In this document: one piece after another, positions 9,956 through 22,881 of the stretch
Layout of the letters: each line of letters starts with the position of its first letter
Numbering within the stretch: position 1 is the first letter of the stretch
Source of the DNA: Zygnema cylindricum
Taxonomy: Eukaryota; Streptophyta; Zygnematophyceae; Zygnematales; Zygnemataceae
Direction of reading: 5' to 3'
Assembly (NCBI GenBank): GCA_037447655.1
Contig: JBBHKE010001013.1
Coordinates: forward strand, 268,979-332,978
Length of the DNA stretch: 64,000 nucleotides
The notes under the pieces: generated by a model
Told to the model about the DNA's origin: nothing
The model's input: the letters and a program-made list of their open reading frames with translations, nothing else
The model's database searches: none
Translations under genes and position numbers: made by a program

Positions 9956-12478
9956 CTCTCTTTATTTTTAAGTCTTGTTTTTCATTAAGCCCACATTTCC
10001 TTCCCCAAAATATCAGTTTTGGGCAAGGGACAGGTTTTGTCATCATTTCTCCATCTGGTTTATATTCCAATTGTATAATTTTATCCTCAACCTTTTCACT
10101 AACAAAGCTCAATCTGACATCCATATGCTTTGCCTTAAAATGATGTTTGGGATTTGCTCAATTGGCAATTGCGGTCTGATTGTCACAGAACACACTTTGC
10201 ACATCATTCTTTAAAATCAAAGCTCTTGGAGCAAGGATTCACCCTCATTAAATCCTTTACAACAGAGCAAGAGGCCATGTACTCAACCTCAATTGTGGAC
10301 TGAGGCACAACCTTTTGTTGCTTGCTGCTCCAACAGCAAACCTATTCTCAAAATACAAAACATACTCAGATGTACATCTCTTCATTGAAGCATCCCCAAA
10401 ACTGGCATCACTCCTAGTGGTGATGCGAGTATTGTCCTCTCCCAAATTCAACCATAAATCTCTCGTTCATATCAAGTACCTCATTACACTCTTGGATGCT
10501 TCCCAATCACTTTTCCTAGGATCATTCAGACTTCTGCTCAATATTCGTATAGATGCCGCTATATCGGCCGGGTACAGTTTATATAATAGATCAAACTACG
10601 AGAACCTGTCTGTAAGGACTGTTTTTCATAAATTCTCTTTCCTGCGCTCATAACTCATCATCAAGAATTACAACTCCCTCTTCTGAACTCCCATTTTTTC
10701 CCTTCTTTCAATCCATTGGAGTAGTACAACTATTTACCTTATCCATTTTGAATTTTTCAAGCATATTTTCGATTTCCTCCTTTTGAGTTAGTGTGATTAT
10801 TTTCTTCTCTGTATCCCTCTCCATCTGAATTCCCAAAATATATTTTGCTTCCCCCAAATCCGTCCTCTCAAATCTACTCTTTAGATCCTTTTTTCAGTTT
10901 ATTATTTTTCTCCACTGATTTACTTAAGACAAGCAAATCATCAACATAATTTGCAATGAAAATTTTACCCTCCTCATCCTCGAATAGATAAATAGAATGA
11001 TTCAAACTGATTTGGACATATCCCAGTTTTGTCAAAAAATCATCCAGTTTCTTGTTCCATTGGCGGGGAGCTTGTTTGACTCCTTGAATTGACTTTATCT
11101 GTCTGTACACCTTGCTTTCTTCTCCTTCCTCCACAAAACCTCCGGCTGCCACATGAAGATATTTTTTTCCAATTCTCAGTGTAAGAAGGTTGTTTGCTTT
11201 CTTCTCCTTCCTCCGCAAAACCTTCCACGTATGAAGATCTCTCTTCCAATTCTCTGTGTAAGAAGGCTTGTCCATCTGGTGCACTTCGATGTCTATGTTG
11301 CCGCTAAACTAAGTAGGATTCGGACGAAGGGAAATCTAACCACCAGAGCTAAGGTCTCCTCATAATCAATCCATATCCTTTGGCCACTAATCTGGCCTTG
11401 TACTGCTCGATAGTGTTATCTAGGTTGATTTTCAACCTAAATACCCACTTGCATCCAATCAGTTTTCTGTCCGTGGGACGTCCACCCACTCCCGTGTATT
11501 TGCTTCCATAATATAAGCCATTTCATCATTAATTGCTGTCATCCATCTGCTTCTTTCTGGACTATTAATTGTTTCCAAATAGGTTTGGGGTTAACTCAAA
11601 TGTGACAGCTTAGTCACCTTATTATTAACTTGTCTTTCTTGAAGTCTCTTCATGCTTCTTCTCCCTCCTTCAAAATCTGATCCCAGAATGGAGGGTAATC
11701 TCGGAATTCTCCAAATGGCTTTATCTTCTCCCTTATCTGTAGAGTCGATTTTCGGTCTTTCATTGTCCATTTTTTGTCTTTTATCGTCCTCTTCTTTGGG
11801 TTCGACTTGGACTGTGGCCCCAAAAGTGAGTAACTCTCGGTCAAAAAATTTCCAACATCTGCAACGTCCGGCTGAACCAAAGTTTTTGTTAAAAGATTCT
11901 GAATCTAACTCACTTTCGGATTCAATTCTAATTCTGACTGGTTTAGTATATTTAAAAAGATACACTGACTTTCCTTCATCCATAACTACCAAGTGATTCA
12001 CGAGGATGATATCTTCTTTCCCAAGATCATGAACTTTATATCCCTTTACATCTTCATCATATCCAAGTAGAAACACGGGCTTTCCTATTGCATGTAACTT
12101 CTAATCAGATTTTTTTGAACTTAGACTAAAAACTTGACTTCCGAACACTTTTAAGTGTGATACATCAGGTTTTCTCCTGGTCCATCTTTCATAAGGTGTT
12201 TGACCTTTCTTCGCCGAGGTGAGGACTCTATTCTTAAGGTAATTAGCATAGTTCATAGCTTCTGCCCAAAAGCGTTTTCTTATCTTTTTTGATAGCATGC
12301 TTTGGGCACTATAACTTAATGTTCGATTTAATCTCTCGGCTACACTATTTTGTTCCGTATACTTTGGGAAAGTCTTTTGGTGTTGAACCCCTTCCTCTTT
12401 CAAAAAATCCTCAAAGTGATTAGAAGTGTATTCCCCCCAATTACCAATCTTCACTCTCTTTATTGGTGTCTCATGTTG
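9956..12478 (-). pseudogene. copia pol remnant (element A): integrase, reverse transcriptase, RNase H
   Basis: Order along the minus strand: integrase C-part (12454-12101, AERLNRTLSYSAQSMLSKK, KTFPKYTEQ), linker (12076-11591), reverse-transcriptase segment (11284-10874, KQAPRQWNKKLDDF then YVDDLLVLSK), RNase H remnants (10451-10257 and below). Stops and frameshifts break it into at least five pieces, and RT sequence shows a short internal repeat (KANNLLTLRIGKK and NKQPSYTENWKK versions near 11150-11240). It is truncated at 12478 in the integrase, so there is no 5' LTR, protease or gag. Not functional. Confidence 0.8.
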
Positions 12479-13727
12479 TCATTGGCCTGTTTCAGCCATG
12501 GATTACTCACGACAGACTACCTAAAAACAGCTATGTTTCAGACAACACATATTACTCCACAATAACCAAAAATAGCTGAAAATGCACCAGTATGCAGTAT
12601 ATCCTAAACACTGTAACCTCTCAAACTTACAGCCAAATCCACCAAGGCATCTAAAAGATATGAGCTGCAGAGTTTCCCAAAAACATTTGACAGCTTACCA
12701 AACTAACCAGGTAGACTCCTCACAGAATTCTATAGAAACAGCATAAAAGATTGAAACTAGATAAACAAATAGTTTCTAGGTCATCAAAGATCTCCAAAAA
12801 GTTTCAAACAAAGACATCAATCAGGGTGATCACACCATCAGGTCAAAGTTGCAGAAAAACAATCTGCCATTACTCTGCCATTACTTTGATGAGCTCAACT
12901 GTGATAATAAAATAAACTAAGTCTTACAAGTTTATACTCACAAAGTTATCTTCTGAGCCATAAACTAATAAAATAGCTACACGTATAATTAATTACTGTA
13001 CTCAAATAAAGACAATGTACGTTAACAGTACATCTCTTATACCGGAGGTACGTCCAAACCCTAATTATTACTTTTATCTAATTTCACAATTGCAACACTA
13101 AAAAGTAATTCTCTACATACAAATTAATGTTGTTTCAGATATTTTTAAATAGGAGCCGTACATAAATTGTGTCACTTGCTTAGTTAGCAATTTGCTAATC
13201 CGTCCAAACGTCCATACAAGTCAACACTGAATTGGCGGATCGCCGTTAGATGTAAAGTAAATCTTCGCCGTGGAGGACACCCGTCCAAATCACTATCCCA
13301 ATGTGGTCCCAATTTGAATCGAGTCCGTCGACTTGATTCGTATCTGATGTTCATTCTTTGTTGTGTATTGTAGCATAGTTCATATACGTCCAGCCGCTAT
13401 TGCTGTGCGGTACGAAACACCTAAGTGCGTACGGCATGTTTTTCGTCACTTGTGGTCCTGCGCAAATCGAGTGCGTTGACACGATTCGAATCAACGTTCC
13501 ATACTGATTTTGTACAGTACATTTTCCGGATGTCCCTTCCAAACTTCGTCTGTCTGATTCTGCAAATTTGCTCGTTCGATATTCGACACGTGTATGTAAG
13601 TGTCGGCGCCATTCTAGAATACCTGCAAAGTCCTCATATGTCGACGCGTGTACTTTTAGAAGTACGGTACACTCTTTTATCCTTATACTTCTGTAACACT
13701 ATTAGGGGTCAGTACTGAAGTGTTTAG
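12479..13727. other. unassigned region between copia remnants
   Basis: No convincing exon. The stretch 13130-13700 is rich in CGT/ACG words and resembles LTR U3/R-type sequence of the neighbouring elements, but no boundaries were found. Confidence 0.4.
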
Positions 13728-13785
13728 ACCAAAAATATTCTAAGTAGTAATCCCTCACCAAAAATATTCTAAGTAGTAATCCCTC
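13728..13785. repeat. 29-bp perfect tandem duplication
   Basis: The unit ACCAAAAATATTCTAAGTAG plus TAATCCCTC occurs twice in succession (13728-13756 and 13757-13785). Confidence 0.9.
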
Positions 13786-14265
13786 TCTCACTGTCCCATT
13801 TATTGAGTACTAAAGCTTTCTAATCACAACACTCCCCTAAAGCTTTAGACTCAGTACTGGACTACGTCTTTAGAGCTGTCAATTGTAATTTAGTTACATA
13901 CTGAAGCAAGGACTTAGAAAAGTTTATTTGTTTGGAAATTCCCTCTCACAACCTCCACTACTAAACATCCAAAACTTTACAGAAACAACACTCCTCCTAA
14001 GTTTTGGATGTGTTAGTTTTAAGCATACGAAGTTTGAGAATCCTTCAACAATATGTCATGCATGAGAGACAAGCAAGCGCAAACATGCATCCCAACAAGC
14101 AAAGTCATGCGGACAAACATTCATATAAGCGAAAATGAACATGAAAGAACAAAATGAATATACATCCAGATAAAGAATAAAGGTGAAAATGACCAAAGGA
14201 GAAAAGAAGAAGAATACTCCCCTAGAATGAAGTGACCCATAAAGCCACCGAGGTAGCTGAAACTC
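13786..14265 (-). mobile_element. two truncated copia 3' ends
   Basis: Two LTR/polypurine junctions on the minus strand: CTAAAGCTTTAGGGGAG then TGTTG (near 13828) and AAAACTTAGGAGGAG then TGTTG (near 13990). Each has only a short LTR and internal stub, so these are remnants of at least two further insertions. Confidence 0.45.
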
Positions 14266-15370
14266 TGAGACCTCCATAAGTCCTCAGAGTGGACAGCTTC
14301 CAAGAAGCCTCTAGGATAATCTTGACCCATTTGTGTTTAAGCAAAAATAACTGCCACCCTGGCAGACAAAAACTCTGTCCACCTGCACCCCTGTGAAGGC
14401 AAGACTCCCCTGAGTCGATAGCAAAAAGAATCTCTGAATTTGCTCCCCTGAGCAGTAAGTTATGGAGGGTCAAAGTTGACCTTTTGTACAGAAGCTCTCT
14501 AGGAGAGAGGGTCCTATCTCCTAATTTTTCTAAGTCCTATCTCTCTCACAGACTCTATCTACTGATGTACAGAACCAATCAGAATACAGTTCCGTACGCA
14601 AAAGTACAGCTGCCGGTGTACTTTATGTACGGACATTGTACGACATGGCCTAAATTTCGACACATGTCATATCCGGATTCGGTGCCATAATCTCCGGAGA
14701 TTCCACGATCGAATGTAACTTCGCCACGCGTCATCCGATGTGGTGATGGCCACAAACCGCCGAAATCTTCTTCCGCGATCTCGGCGCTAATTCCGGCCGT
14801 CCGATTAGATTCGAATTTAATCGTAGCCGTAATAAATACATGCGCGGTATTCGTTTCACTTAAGAAATAAATGCCCGATATTGATTTCTTACCCGTATCG
14901 TATTCCGTACATTTACATTACCGGATCTATGTATCCCGTAAACAATTACAGTTAAATGATTATTCCTACGTTTACATGTTTAAATAATTATCAAACTATA
15001 TACTACGTAATGTTAGTCCTAGAGTTAACGGCTAAGGTTACCGGCTACTTCCTGTATGCCGGCCGGTAGGTACAAGGATCAATTCCTGTCGCCAGCACAT
15101 TCCTTTTAAATAAATAAACCCTAACTAACATAAATTTCTCGTAAACCTCTGGATAGCCTAGGTAGCCATGGCTCTAGCTCCCTCTCCAATTTCTCAGTGA
15201 CTGCGACAAGTTTGAGAGTTGGAGAGAGAAGTTAGAGGTAGACTGCCTCGGCTTCTTTCTATATTTCTATTTAGATCTAGAAAATACTAAAAATGTACCA
15301 TTAATTTCTACAGTAGCCACTAGGCTCTCGGGTCTTTATTGTATTCTCTACAAGAGTTATCTCGAAGAGG
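14266..15370 (-). mobile_element. copia LTR (element B), decayed
   Basis: The minus-strand 3' end GGAGGTCTCA matches the other LTRs. The body shares the AAGTACA...CATTGTACGACATGGCC block (14600-14650) and the CCGGATTCGG...CTCCGGAGA block with 9.4, 16.8, 19.6 and 25.1 kb. An antisense B-box-like GGATCAATTCC lies near 15070. The 5' boundary near 15370 is unclear. Confidence 0.55.
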
Positions 15371-16230
15371 CAGCAAAACAAATAAACAATTTCAACCAAA
15401 ACATGGAAAAATCCCAAAATCTGGTCATAATTCACTTCCCCACTCCACACCGAAAGGCAAACAAAACAAACAGAAACACTCCAAACCGTTCCGCTGCCTG
15501 TAGAAGGCGCTGCTGGATTTGGATGTCTCTACACACGAACTTCACTCCACCACTTCCCAAAATAACACAAGTTGGAGGGAAACCTTTCAGACTTGGCTTA
15601 GAGCCGTGTGAATTAAAGAGTGTTGGTGGAAATACAAGGAAAATGTTCTTAACCTATATAGCCCTTATAGCTAGCTAGCAAAAGAAAAAGAGAAACGTGA
15701 GCAATCGGTGAGAGAGAGCAAAAAAGAAGCTCAACTAAGAGAAAATTCTTGTCCAAAAGCTAGAAATTCTAAGTCTAAAAATAGACTAAGTAAAAGCTAC
15801 GCTAGGCCTAAACGAAACTAACTTACGTCTAGTCTCCTTTACATGTATGAAACTACTTAGAATGTTGGCGAATAGTAGCCAACATTGTCTGCCGTACGTT
15901 CCGCATAATCCACCGTCCGAGGGTAAAAACCCTCCCTAACTACATGTACGCGCGAACCCTTATGGGTTCGCGACTTAAATATATAATGGTACATCGAAGC
16001 GTCGACGGTACTCCCGAAAATCACGCTGCATCGCCAAACGATACTTCACGTATGTACTCCAAAATCGTGTACCTGCGCACGAAACGAAACAATAGTACGC
16101 ACGCAATTAGTACTTATACAAACAGCCGTGTACGCGAATCGCGTACACATCAAAGATAAGTGAAACGATGTGCCTTTGCACGTGCGAACGGCAATCGTGC
16201 ACGCGCGGAAAAATAATTGTGCATGCGTGT
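15371..16230 (+). other. LTR-like remnant, unassigned
   Basis: GAATTAAAGAG followed by TGTTGGTGGAAAT at 15621 looks like a polypurine tract and plus-strand LTR start. The 91-codon ORF at 15403-15678 reads across this junction and is not supported as a gene. Confidence 0.35.
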
Positions 16231-17247
16231 TGTTGAAATAAGTAGTTTTTGGTATTTTCTAGGTCTAAAATAATTAGCGGGAACAGATAAAGAAAATGCA
16301 GGCAACCTGCCTCCATCGCTTCTCTCTTGCCCCCATACTTGTTGTAGTCATTGAAGGAGAGAGAGAGAGCGATGGAGCCATGGCTGCCTCAGCTCTATAA
16401 GAAGGACTAAAGAGTGACTTAAGTCACTCTCAACAAAAGGTTTAGTCCGACAAGACTCGAACCCCTGACCCGCAGAGTGCGACCTAGCTGTTAGATCTAA
16501 CCAGTCTATCTTAGAAGTCTGTTAGGAGATATAAGGTTTGATAAGTATTTAAACTATTGTATAATACTGAAACTATTTAACTGAAATATGGACAAATGAA
16601 CATAAAACTTGTTAAGGTTTAGTGCGAACGTCATTTTGCACGAAACAAATGAATCGGACATTTGTTTCATTGGTCAACATTTTATGTCGGATTTAATCCG
16701 ACGGCGCACATCATTGCCGAGATCGCAGAATGGTCACTTTCGCTTTTATGGAGTAGGCATGACCTGGCGCCGCGGGGAAGGATGAAATTCGGTAGCATGA
16801 ATTCCGGAGAATACATGAACGAGTGGAAAAGTGACACGCGTCAACTCAGTAGCCTTGTCGTACACCGGTTGTACAGAAAGTACATCGGCCGTAGTACCTT
16901 TTCTGTACTGTATAGTTATATGATTGGTTTGTACTTCAATAGATAGGTGTTGTGAGAGAGTTTTAGGACTTAGGAAATTTTGGTTGATAGGTACCCCTCT
17001 CTCTAAGAGAGCCTTATATAAATTGGCATTTTTGCCGGCTCATAACTTATCGGCTGGTTGGCCATTTTAGTGATTCTTTTTGCCACCAACTCTAAAGAGT
17101 CCAAGCTACACAGGGGTGCTGTCAAACTGTCATTTTGCCTTGACAGCTGTCATTTTGCCTTCTTCGACAGCAGTGGTTGTGGCTTGAAGTGGGTTAGTTA
17201 GATATATACAGAGGTTTCCTGTATTCTGTGGTCTAATGGAGGACACA
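16231..17247 (+). mobile_element. copia 5' LTR (element C)
   Basis: A 1017-bp repeat starting TGTTGAAATAAGTAG and ending TGGAGGACACA. It contains the blocks shared with LTRs A, B, D and E. A minus-strand tRNA-like stretch lies at 16440-16510. Confidence 0.75.
16440..16512 (-). other. antisense tRNA-like module within the copia LTR
   Basis: Read on the minus strand it contains a D-arm/A-box-like TGGTTAGATC and, about 30 bases on, a good B box GGGTTCGAGTC. It does not fold as a full cloverleaf by eye. Equivalent positions in LTRs A, B, D and E hold GGATCAAATCC-type boxes, 185-235 bases from the LTR start and always antisense to the element. Confidence 0.5.
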
Positions 17248-17318
17248 AAATTGCAGGTTATGGGCCCACCATTTAGGGTGCCCACATTTAATGGATCTGG
17301 GTTATCTATTAGGAAGCC

Positions 17319-17970
17319 ATGATGATGGGAGCTTTGTGCAAAAAACGATACTGGGGTATTGTCAGTGGTCAAGTGAAACGTCCACCTTCGCGAACTTCAC
17401 CAGGATTTGGAGGAGTAAGGTTTCCTGCAACAACAGCTGCCTCAGTGGAGGAGGCAGATGATGGGGACAACATTGTGTACAAAATGGGGAAAGGGAAGGA
17501 GATACCCCTTACTCCTATTGCCACAATACCAAGAGCGGCGAGGGTCAAGACCGCGGATATCGATACTCAAATGTGGGAGGATGTAAACATTGCTGCTAAG
17601 AACTTCGTTTTGAGGCACCTCACTCAAGCTTTGGCCACCACTCATCTTCACATTTACAAGGTTGAGGAGTTTTGGGTGAGTTTGGTGGAATTTTATAGAG
17701 CTAAAACCATTTAGGAGCTCTTGTTGGCTATGCAAAAGCTAGTGAGTTACACTTACAAAGGAGAAAAGATGTTAGATTACTGTAATGATCTTTCTTGTTT
17801 GTATATGGAGATGGAAAGTGCCAGAATGATTTTTCTTGTTTCTATAGAGAGATGGAAAATGCCTGGTGGAGAGGTACAATAAGAATGAAAGTTAAAACCC
17901 TTATTATGAAGTTACCACATGAGTACGAGAACATAGTGTACCGCGTATAGAAAATGCCTGATAGTTCGGT
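17319..17970 (+). pseudogene. copia gag remnant (element C)
   Basis: UBN2/Gag-like region: WEDVNIAAKNFVLRHL, a stop at 17712, then TYKGEKMLDYCNDLSCLYME and LMKLPHEYENIVYRV in shifted frames. It matches the gag of element E (27593-26613) block by block. Confidence 0.7.
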
Positions 17971-18249
17971 TTAGAATACTTAGCAAGAAAACACAATGGA
18001 AAGAACCTAAAATAAGCCACAAAGAAAAAAGGATCCCAGAAGGCTAAAGAAACTTCTGAGGACTGCTCCTTTACTTTTGGCGGGATACTTCGCAGTGTGC
18101 CGGGTTTTGTCGGCTGAAACGAAGCCGGTGGGCTGCTTTGGGAGGAAAAAGGCACTTGTGGTTACAAAGGTGACAAAGAGAAACCGAGGATGAGTCTTCT
18201 GACGAGGATGGGGAGCTTCTTCTTGACGAGAGTCTGGAGGAGAAAGAGA

Positions 18250-19245
18250 TCGCTCGGAGACAAAAGTGTGCCCTTGGAGCAATTCGGAAGCTCCACAGGA
18301 AAGATGGATCATCAACTCAAGTGCGTCCATGCATATGTGTCGTCATAAGGAACTCTTAACTAAGCTAAGGAAGATCCCTATTGAAGAAAAAGAGGATGCG
18401 GATGGGAGATTGGTTACTACAGATCTAGAGGGGTCAATAGATATTTAAGTCTTAGTGGAGGGTAAGACTTCTATACTTACATTCTCAGATGTACTCTACA
18501 TTCCTGAGCTGAGGTAAAATCTTTTCTCTATGTTTGTGTTAGATGACAAAGAGTTTGATACCTTCACCAGAAAAGGGAGTCTTTACAGCTAAGTATGGGG
18601 ATCTAATTTACTACACGGCAGATAAGGGTAGCCAAAGAATGTCTAGGCTTAAACTGAGTAATGAAAAGAATAATGCTTACTTTGTTGGTGTTTGTAAGGT
18701 GATGATTTGGCATAGGCGGTTGGGGCATGTGCATTTTGATAGGTTGAGGGAAACGAAAAATCTTAGGGCAGGAGAAGGCATTCAGTTTGGGGATAATGAA
18801 ATGATGGATGATTGTAGTGGGTGTGCTTAAGGTAAGGCTCACAGACTTCCCTTTCCCAAAGCCGCCACATATAGAGATGAGAAAGTATTAGACTTGGTCT
18901 ACACAAATATTTGGGGGCTTGAAAAGATACATTCTGTTGGAGGAAAGAGGTTTGAGATGACAATAACTGATGACTGGTCTTGTTACTCTAGAGTCTACTT
19001 TCTAAAAACAAAGTCTAAAGCATCAACTAACTTCAAAGTATATAAAGCCTGGAGTGAGAAGTTGCATGAAACCCCCATTAGAAGGATAAGGAGTGATAAT
19101 GGGGGGGAATAAAACTCTAACCAATTTGAGGAATATATGAGAGATGAGGGAGTGCAGCACCAAAAAACTATACCATATAACCCGAAAAATATTGGGGTAG
19201 CTGAGAGGTTGAATCGAACACTAGGAGATAGTGCATGTGAAACTG
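18250..19245 (+). pseudogene. copia protease and integrase remnant (element C)
   Basis: A protease motif WIINSSASMHMC near 18310, where WIxDSGAS is expected, so the catalytic Asp is Asn and the glycine is Ser. Then the gag-pre-integrase block MIWHRRLGHVHFDRLRE (18705), CSGCA followed by a stop, integrase core DLVYTNIWG, TDDWSCYSRVYFLK, IRRIRSDNGGE and a further stop at 19110, and VAERLNRTLGDSA. It ends at 19245, where the LTR of element D begins in the opposite orientation. The missing C-terminal half fits interruption by D. Confidence 0.75.
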
Positions 19246-20274
19246 TGTGTCCTCCAATGGACTACAAAGTACAAGAAGCCTCTAGATAGTTATTAACTAA
19301 CCCACTTTCAATGGCATCAATTGCTACCCAAGCATACAAGCAGACAATCTCACTTAACCCTTGTGCAGCGTGGACTTCTTTGAGTACGTAGGAAAAAGAA
19401 TCTCTGAAAACGCCCAACTAGGCGATAAGCTATAAGCTGGCAAAAATGCCAATTTATACAACCTCTCAAAGAGAGAGAAGACCATCTACCGGATTTTTCA
19501 AAGTCCTAGCTCCCTTTCAAAACCCCATCTACTAACTGTACGAACCAATCAGAATACTGCACAGTACCTAAAAGTACTATTGCCGATGTACTTTTTGTAC
19601 GACCTTCATACGACAAGGCCATTAATCGGACGCGTGTCCATTTTCCACTCGTCCGTATGTTCCTCAGAATTCCCGCGACCGAATGTTATCTCTCCACGTG
19701 ACGCCAAGTCATGCCATGTCACTAAATGCCAAAGTGACCATTCCGCGATTTCGGCGATGATGTGCGCCGTTGGATTTGACTTGAAATGTAATCTCAACCG
19801 TTATAAATACTTGCGCGATATTTGTTTTGTTGTCGAAATAAAATGTGCAGTATTCGTTTCAAAGTAGTATCGTACTTCGTACTTTATAAAACTGTATCTA
19901 TGCATGCTGTATAGAGTTTTAGTTAAATGAATTTGTTCCCTCCTAAATAGATATATATTTATTACATACAATATTATTTAGCAATGGTTCTAGTCTAATA
20001 GGATAAAGCTGATCGCTATTAGCCACCTTGACGAACAACAGGTATGGGGATCAAATCCCGGGTCCGTGACGTGTAATTTTAGTAACCTACTAAAAATAAC
20101 TGCCTGTTGAACTAAGGCAGCTTTGGATCAACCACCCTCTCTATCCTTCAGTCACTAGAACTAGTATGGGGGCTAGAGAGAGAAGGTGGAGGCAGGTTGT
20201 CCGTCCTTTTCTTTTCCTTTTATACCAACATATTTAAACCTAGAAAATACTATAGAAATCTATTTATTTCAACA
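19246..20274 (-). mobile_element. copia 3' LTR (element D)
   Basis: Minus-strand start TGTTGAAATAAATAG after the polypurine tract AAAATAAGGGGAG, and end GGAGGACACA. 1029 bp. An antisense B-box-like GGGGATCAAATCCCG lies near 20047. Confidence 0.8.
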
Positions 20275-20745
20275 CTCCCCTTATTTTCTAGACTAATTTT
20301 AGTTTCAGTTTTAGCCCACATTTTTCTCTACAATATTTCAATTTAGGAGAGGGCACTAGTTTTGTTATCTTATCAGCCACCATTTCCTCATCCTATCTAT
20401 ATACAAGATTCACAATCTTATTCTCAACTTTTTCCCTCACAAACCTCAATCTCATGTCCATATGCTTAGCTTTAAAATGATGTTTTGGATTAGCTGCAAT
20501 TGTAATGGCAGCTTGATTATCACAAAACACTTCATGCACACCCTCCTTCATATATCCTTGTTTTTGCAGCAAGGATTTGACCCACATCAACTCTTTCACA
20601 GCAGAACAAGAGGCCATGTACTCAGCCTCCATAGTAGACTGAGTAACCACCTTTTGTTGCTTACTACTCTAACAGCAAACACCTTCCCCAACATACTTTA
20701 TAATCGGCCAATGCCCCCACGGCTAAATAAATGACCATCATTGGA
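20275..20745 (-). pseudogene. copia RNase H remnant (element D)
   Basis: A short ORF (20650-20393) with MEAEYMASCSAVKELMWVKS, FCDNQAAITIAANPKHH and KAKHMDMRLRFVREKVE, the C-terminal RNase H of copia pol. It stops abruptly at about 20745 against unrelated minus-strand coding sequence. Confidence 0.8.
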
Positions 20746-22881
20746 AAAAGAGTAGTTTCAAAATCACGTGGAATTGCTCCCTCCCTGTATTTGTTAATTT
20801 CGGATTGTGTGAAAGATTTCCACAACATTTCGGAAAAACCAATTCCAAAGTTATCCCATGTGAAGATCCGGACGTCTCCCATTTTTTTCTCCTCCTCCGT
20901 AGTACTGAGGAACCGTGATGACGTCTGTCCGGTAGGACTGACAAATTGAGCCGGTGAGACAGCTCCGGGGTCCTAAATCTCGGGATCCGAACCGGTCCCT
21001 CCTCTAATAGGAGGGCTGTAGTCGCAGCAGTGATTCCTTCTCCTACTAAGGAAGGTCCTGCTCTCAAAGAAGATGGTAGATCGCCAGCTCCTTTATATTC
21101 AAGAGAGGTTGGTTCTCCCCTTAACATTGTCACCACCGATAAAATGTGCAGGCGAGGTCGAGGCCCCCAAAGGTGGCTGGCGGCGGAGAAAGGGACGGCT
21201 AAAAGCTTGGAGGAGAGGGTGCCTGTCTCTTGAAAGGTGTCTTTCTCTTGTGTCACCTTTGGAGATCCTCGAAGGAGGTGTTCTGGCACTAGAGGATGGG
21301 GATTGTCGGTGAGGAGGGGAGTATGCCGTGTATTTGAAAGGAAGAACAGGTGGATCCGAAGACCTAAAGACGGTTGCAGCTGGGGAAAAGGAAGGGGAAG
21401 GAGAGAAAGCGTGAGGTGGTGATGGAGGAGGAGTGTTAAGTACAAGGGAAATGTGGAATCTCTTGTCGGGTTGTAGTTGTACCACGGCCTCCACTGTGGA
21501 AGATCCTGCCACCGAGACAAAGGTAGTAAGCTCAGCGGACACGGTTACCAGATTACTCGGTGGATGTGCACCCAATCCGTTTTTGTTTGCTTCGTTGTGT
21601 CCTCCCCTTCTCGCTGAAGAGGAGATTTTTGTATGGGTTCCGGTGAGGCCTTGATATCTCGCGTGACAAGAGGGATGGCATGTGCCGGAGGTTGTCCTTC
21701 TACCGATGTACCTGACCTAATTGAAGGAGATACCTGTCCCCTAAGGATCCCCCCTGATCTCCATTTAGCCTCCCGTATTAGGAGAAGATCTAGTTCCAAT
21801 GCTTTCTTCCTTTCTTCTTCAAGAGCATCCCTGTCAATCGTGACCGGTCCAGCCCCCGCCGTAGCCTCACTCTGAGATCGTAGGATATCGACCAGTTTCT
21901 GGGTACTGCTCACCACACGCGAGAGATCAGTAATCCCTAAACCGGGTACCTCGGGGTCCGTAGGTCGCGAACGCCATAATCCTTCGGAAGGTCGAACCAA
22001 CGGCACTGAGGGAGAAATGGTAAGCGAAACTGAGGTGGAAGGAAACAAAGGCTCCTCTTTCGCTAGGGGAGCAAATCGGTTGTTGCTATCCTTATGGTTG
22101 AACCGGAAATCTCTCTTCGTTTCTGGCAATTTCCGCTTGCTGGTCTCTTCACCTGCCCGGGTCCGAGAAGTTACCCGCCCTCTATACTGCTTACTGGTGG
22201 CAGTGTCTCGAGATAGGGTGGGTTGTTGATCCGAAGTTGCTGTCCTCCCCTGTTGTTCCCGGACGGAGGTTGAGGAACTGCTCTTAGACGAACTGCTTAG
22301 GATTTCAACTACACCTCCTACAGGGCGTATGATCTAGGCTCGGTCGATCCTGTCAACTCGCTACACAAGCTCCTTCTTTACATTTAACTCATGGATGTTC
22401 TGTAGAGCTAAAATTTCCTTGCAACCTGGCCAACTCAGATCTAACAAGATTTCACGATCCACGAACGTCTCCACTACTGGAGCTTTAGACCTAGTATACC
22501 GTACCACTTCGGGAAGTGGTCCAGAAATCGTTTCCTTATGTGCCAGAACCTTCCTGCGGGATTGAGGAGCTCCAGCGTGTCGCTCCTCCTTCTCAATGGC
22601 CCTAGCCCTGGTGGTCTCAAACAATGTAGGGAAGTTCTCGGGGGAAAAACCGGCGGAGGTGGGGGAGACGGTTGCTTCTCTGGCTGTTTGGGAGGAGTCT
22701 CAACTAGGACAGGCATAGGCATCATTCCCTTGAGAAACTGCTCTATGTTTAAAGCAGAAGCAAAGGGGACTGCTTCCTCGGGCACCTGCGACTCTTCCTC
22801 TTGGGCCAGTGCTTCCTGCCTCTCCCTCTCTTCCTAACTGACACCTATAAGGTCCCGATCCTGATCATCCCCTCCGCCCAT
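20746..22881 (-). pseudogene. gag-like ORF of an unclassified LTR element
   Basis: A proline/charge-rich coding remnant on the minus strand. The ATG is at 22881 (MGGGDDQD...), with later blocks ETTRARAIEKEERHAG (22620), LALQNIHELNVKKELV (22390), LEEERKKALELDLLLIREAK (21830) and MGDVRIFTWDNFGIGFSEML (20882). Stops and frameshifts separate them. No reverse transcriptase is visible. The position just downstream of an LTR and primer site argues for gag. I do not recognise the family. Confidence 0.5.

Noticed and set aside
20738-21520. A 260-codon minus-strand ORF as a host gene
   Set aside because: It overlaps in another frame the better gag-like reading (MGDVRIFTWDN...) and lies inside an LTR element cut at 20745.
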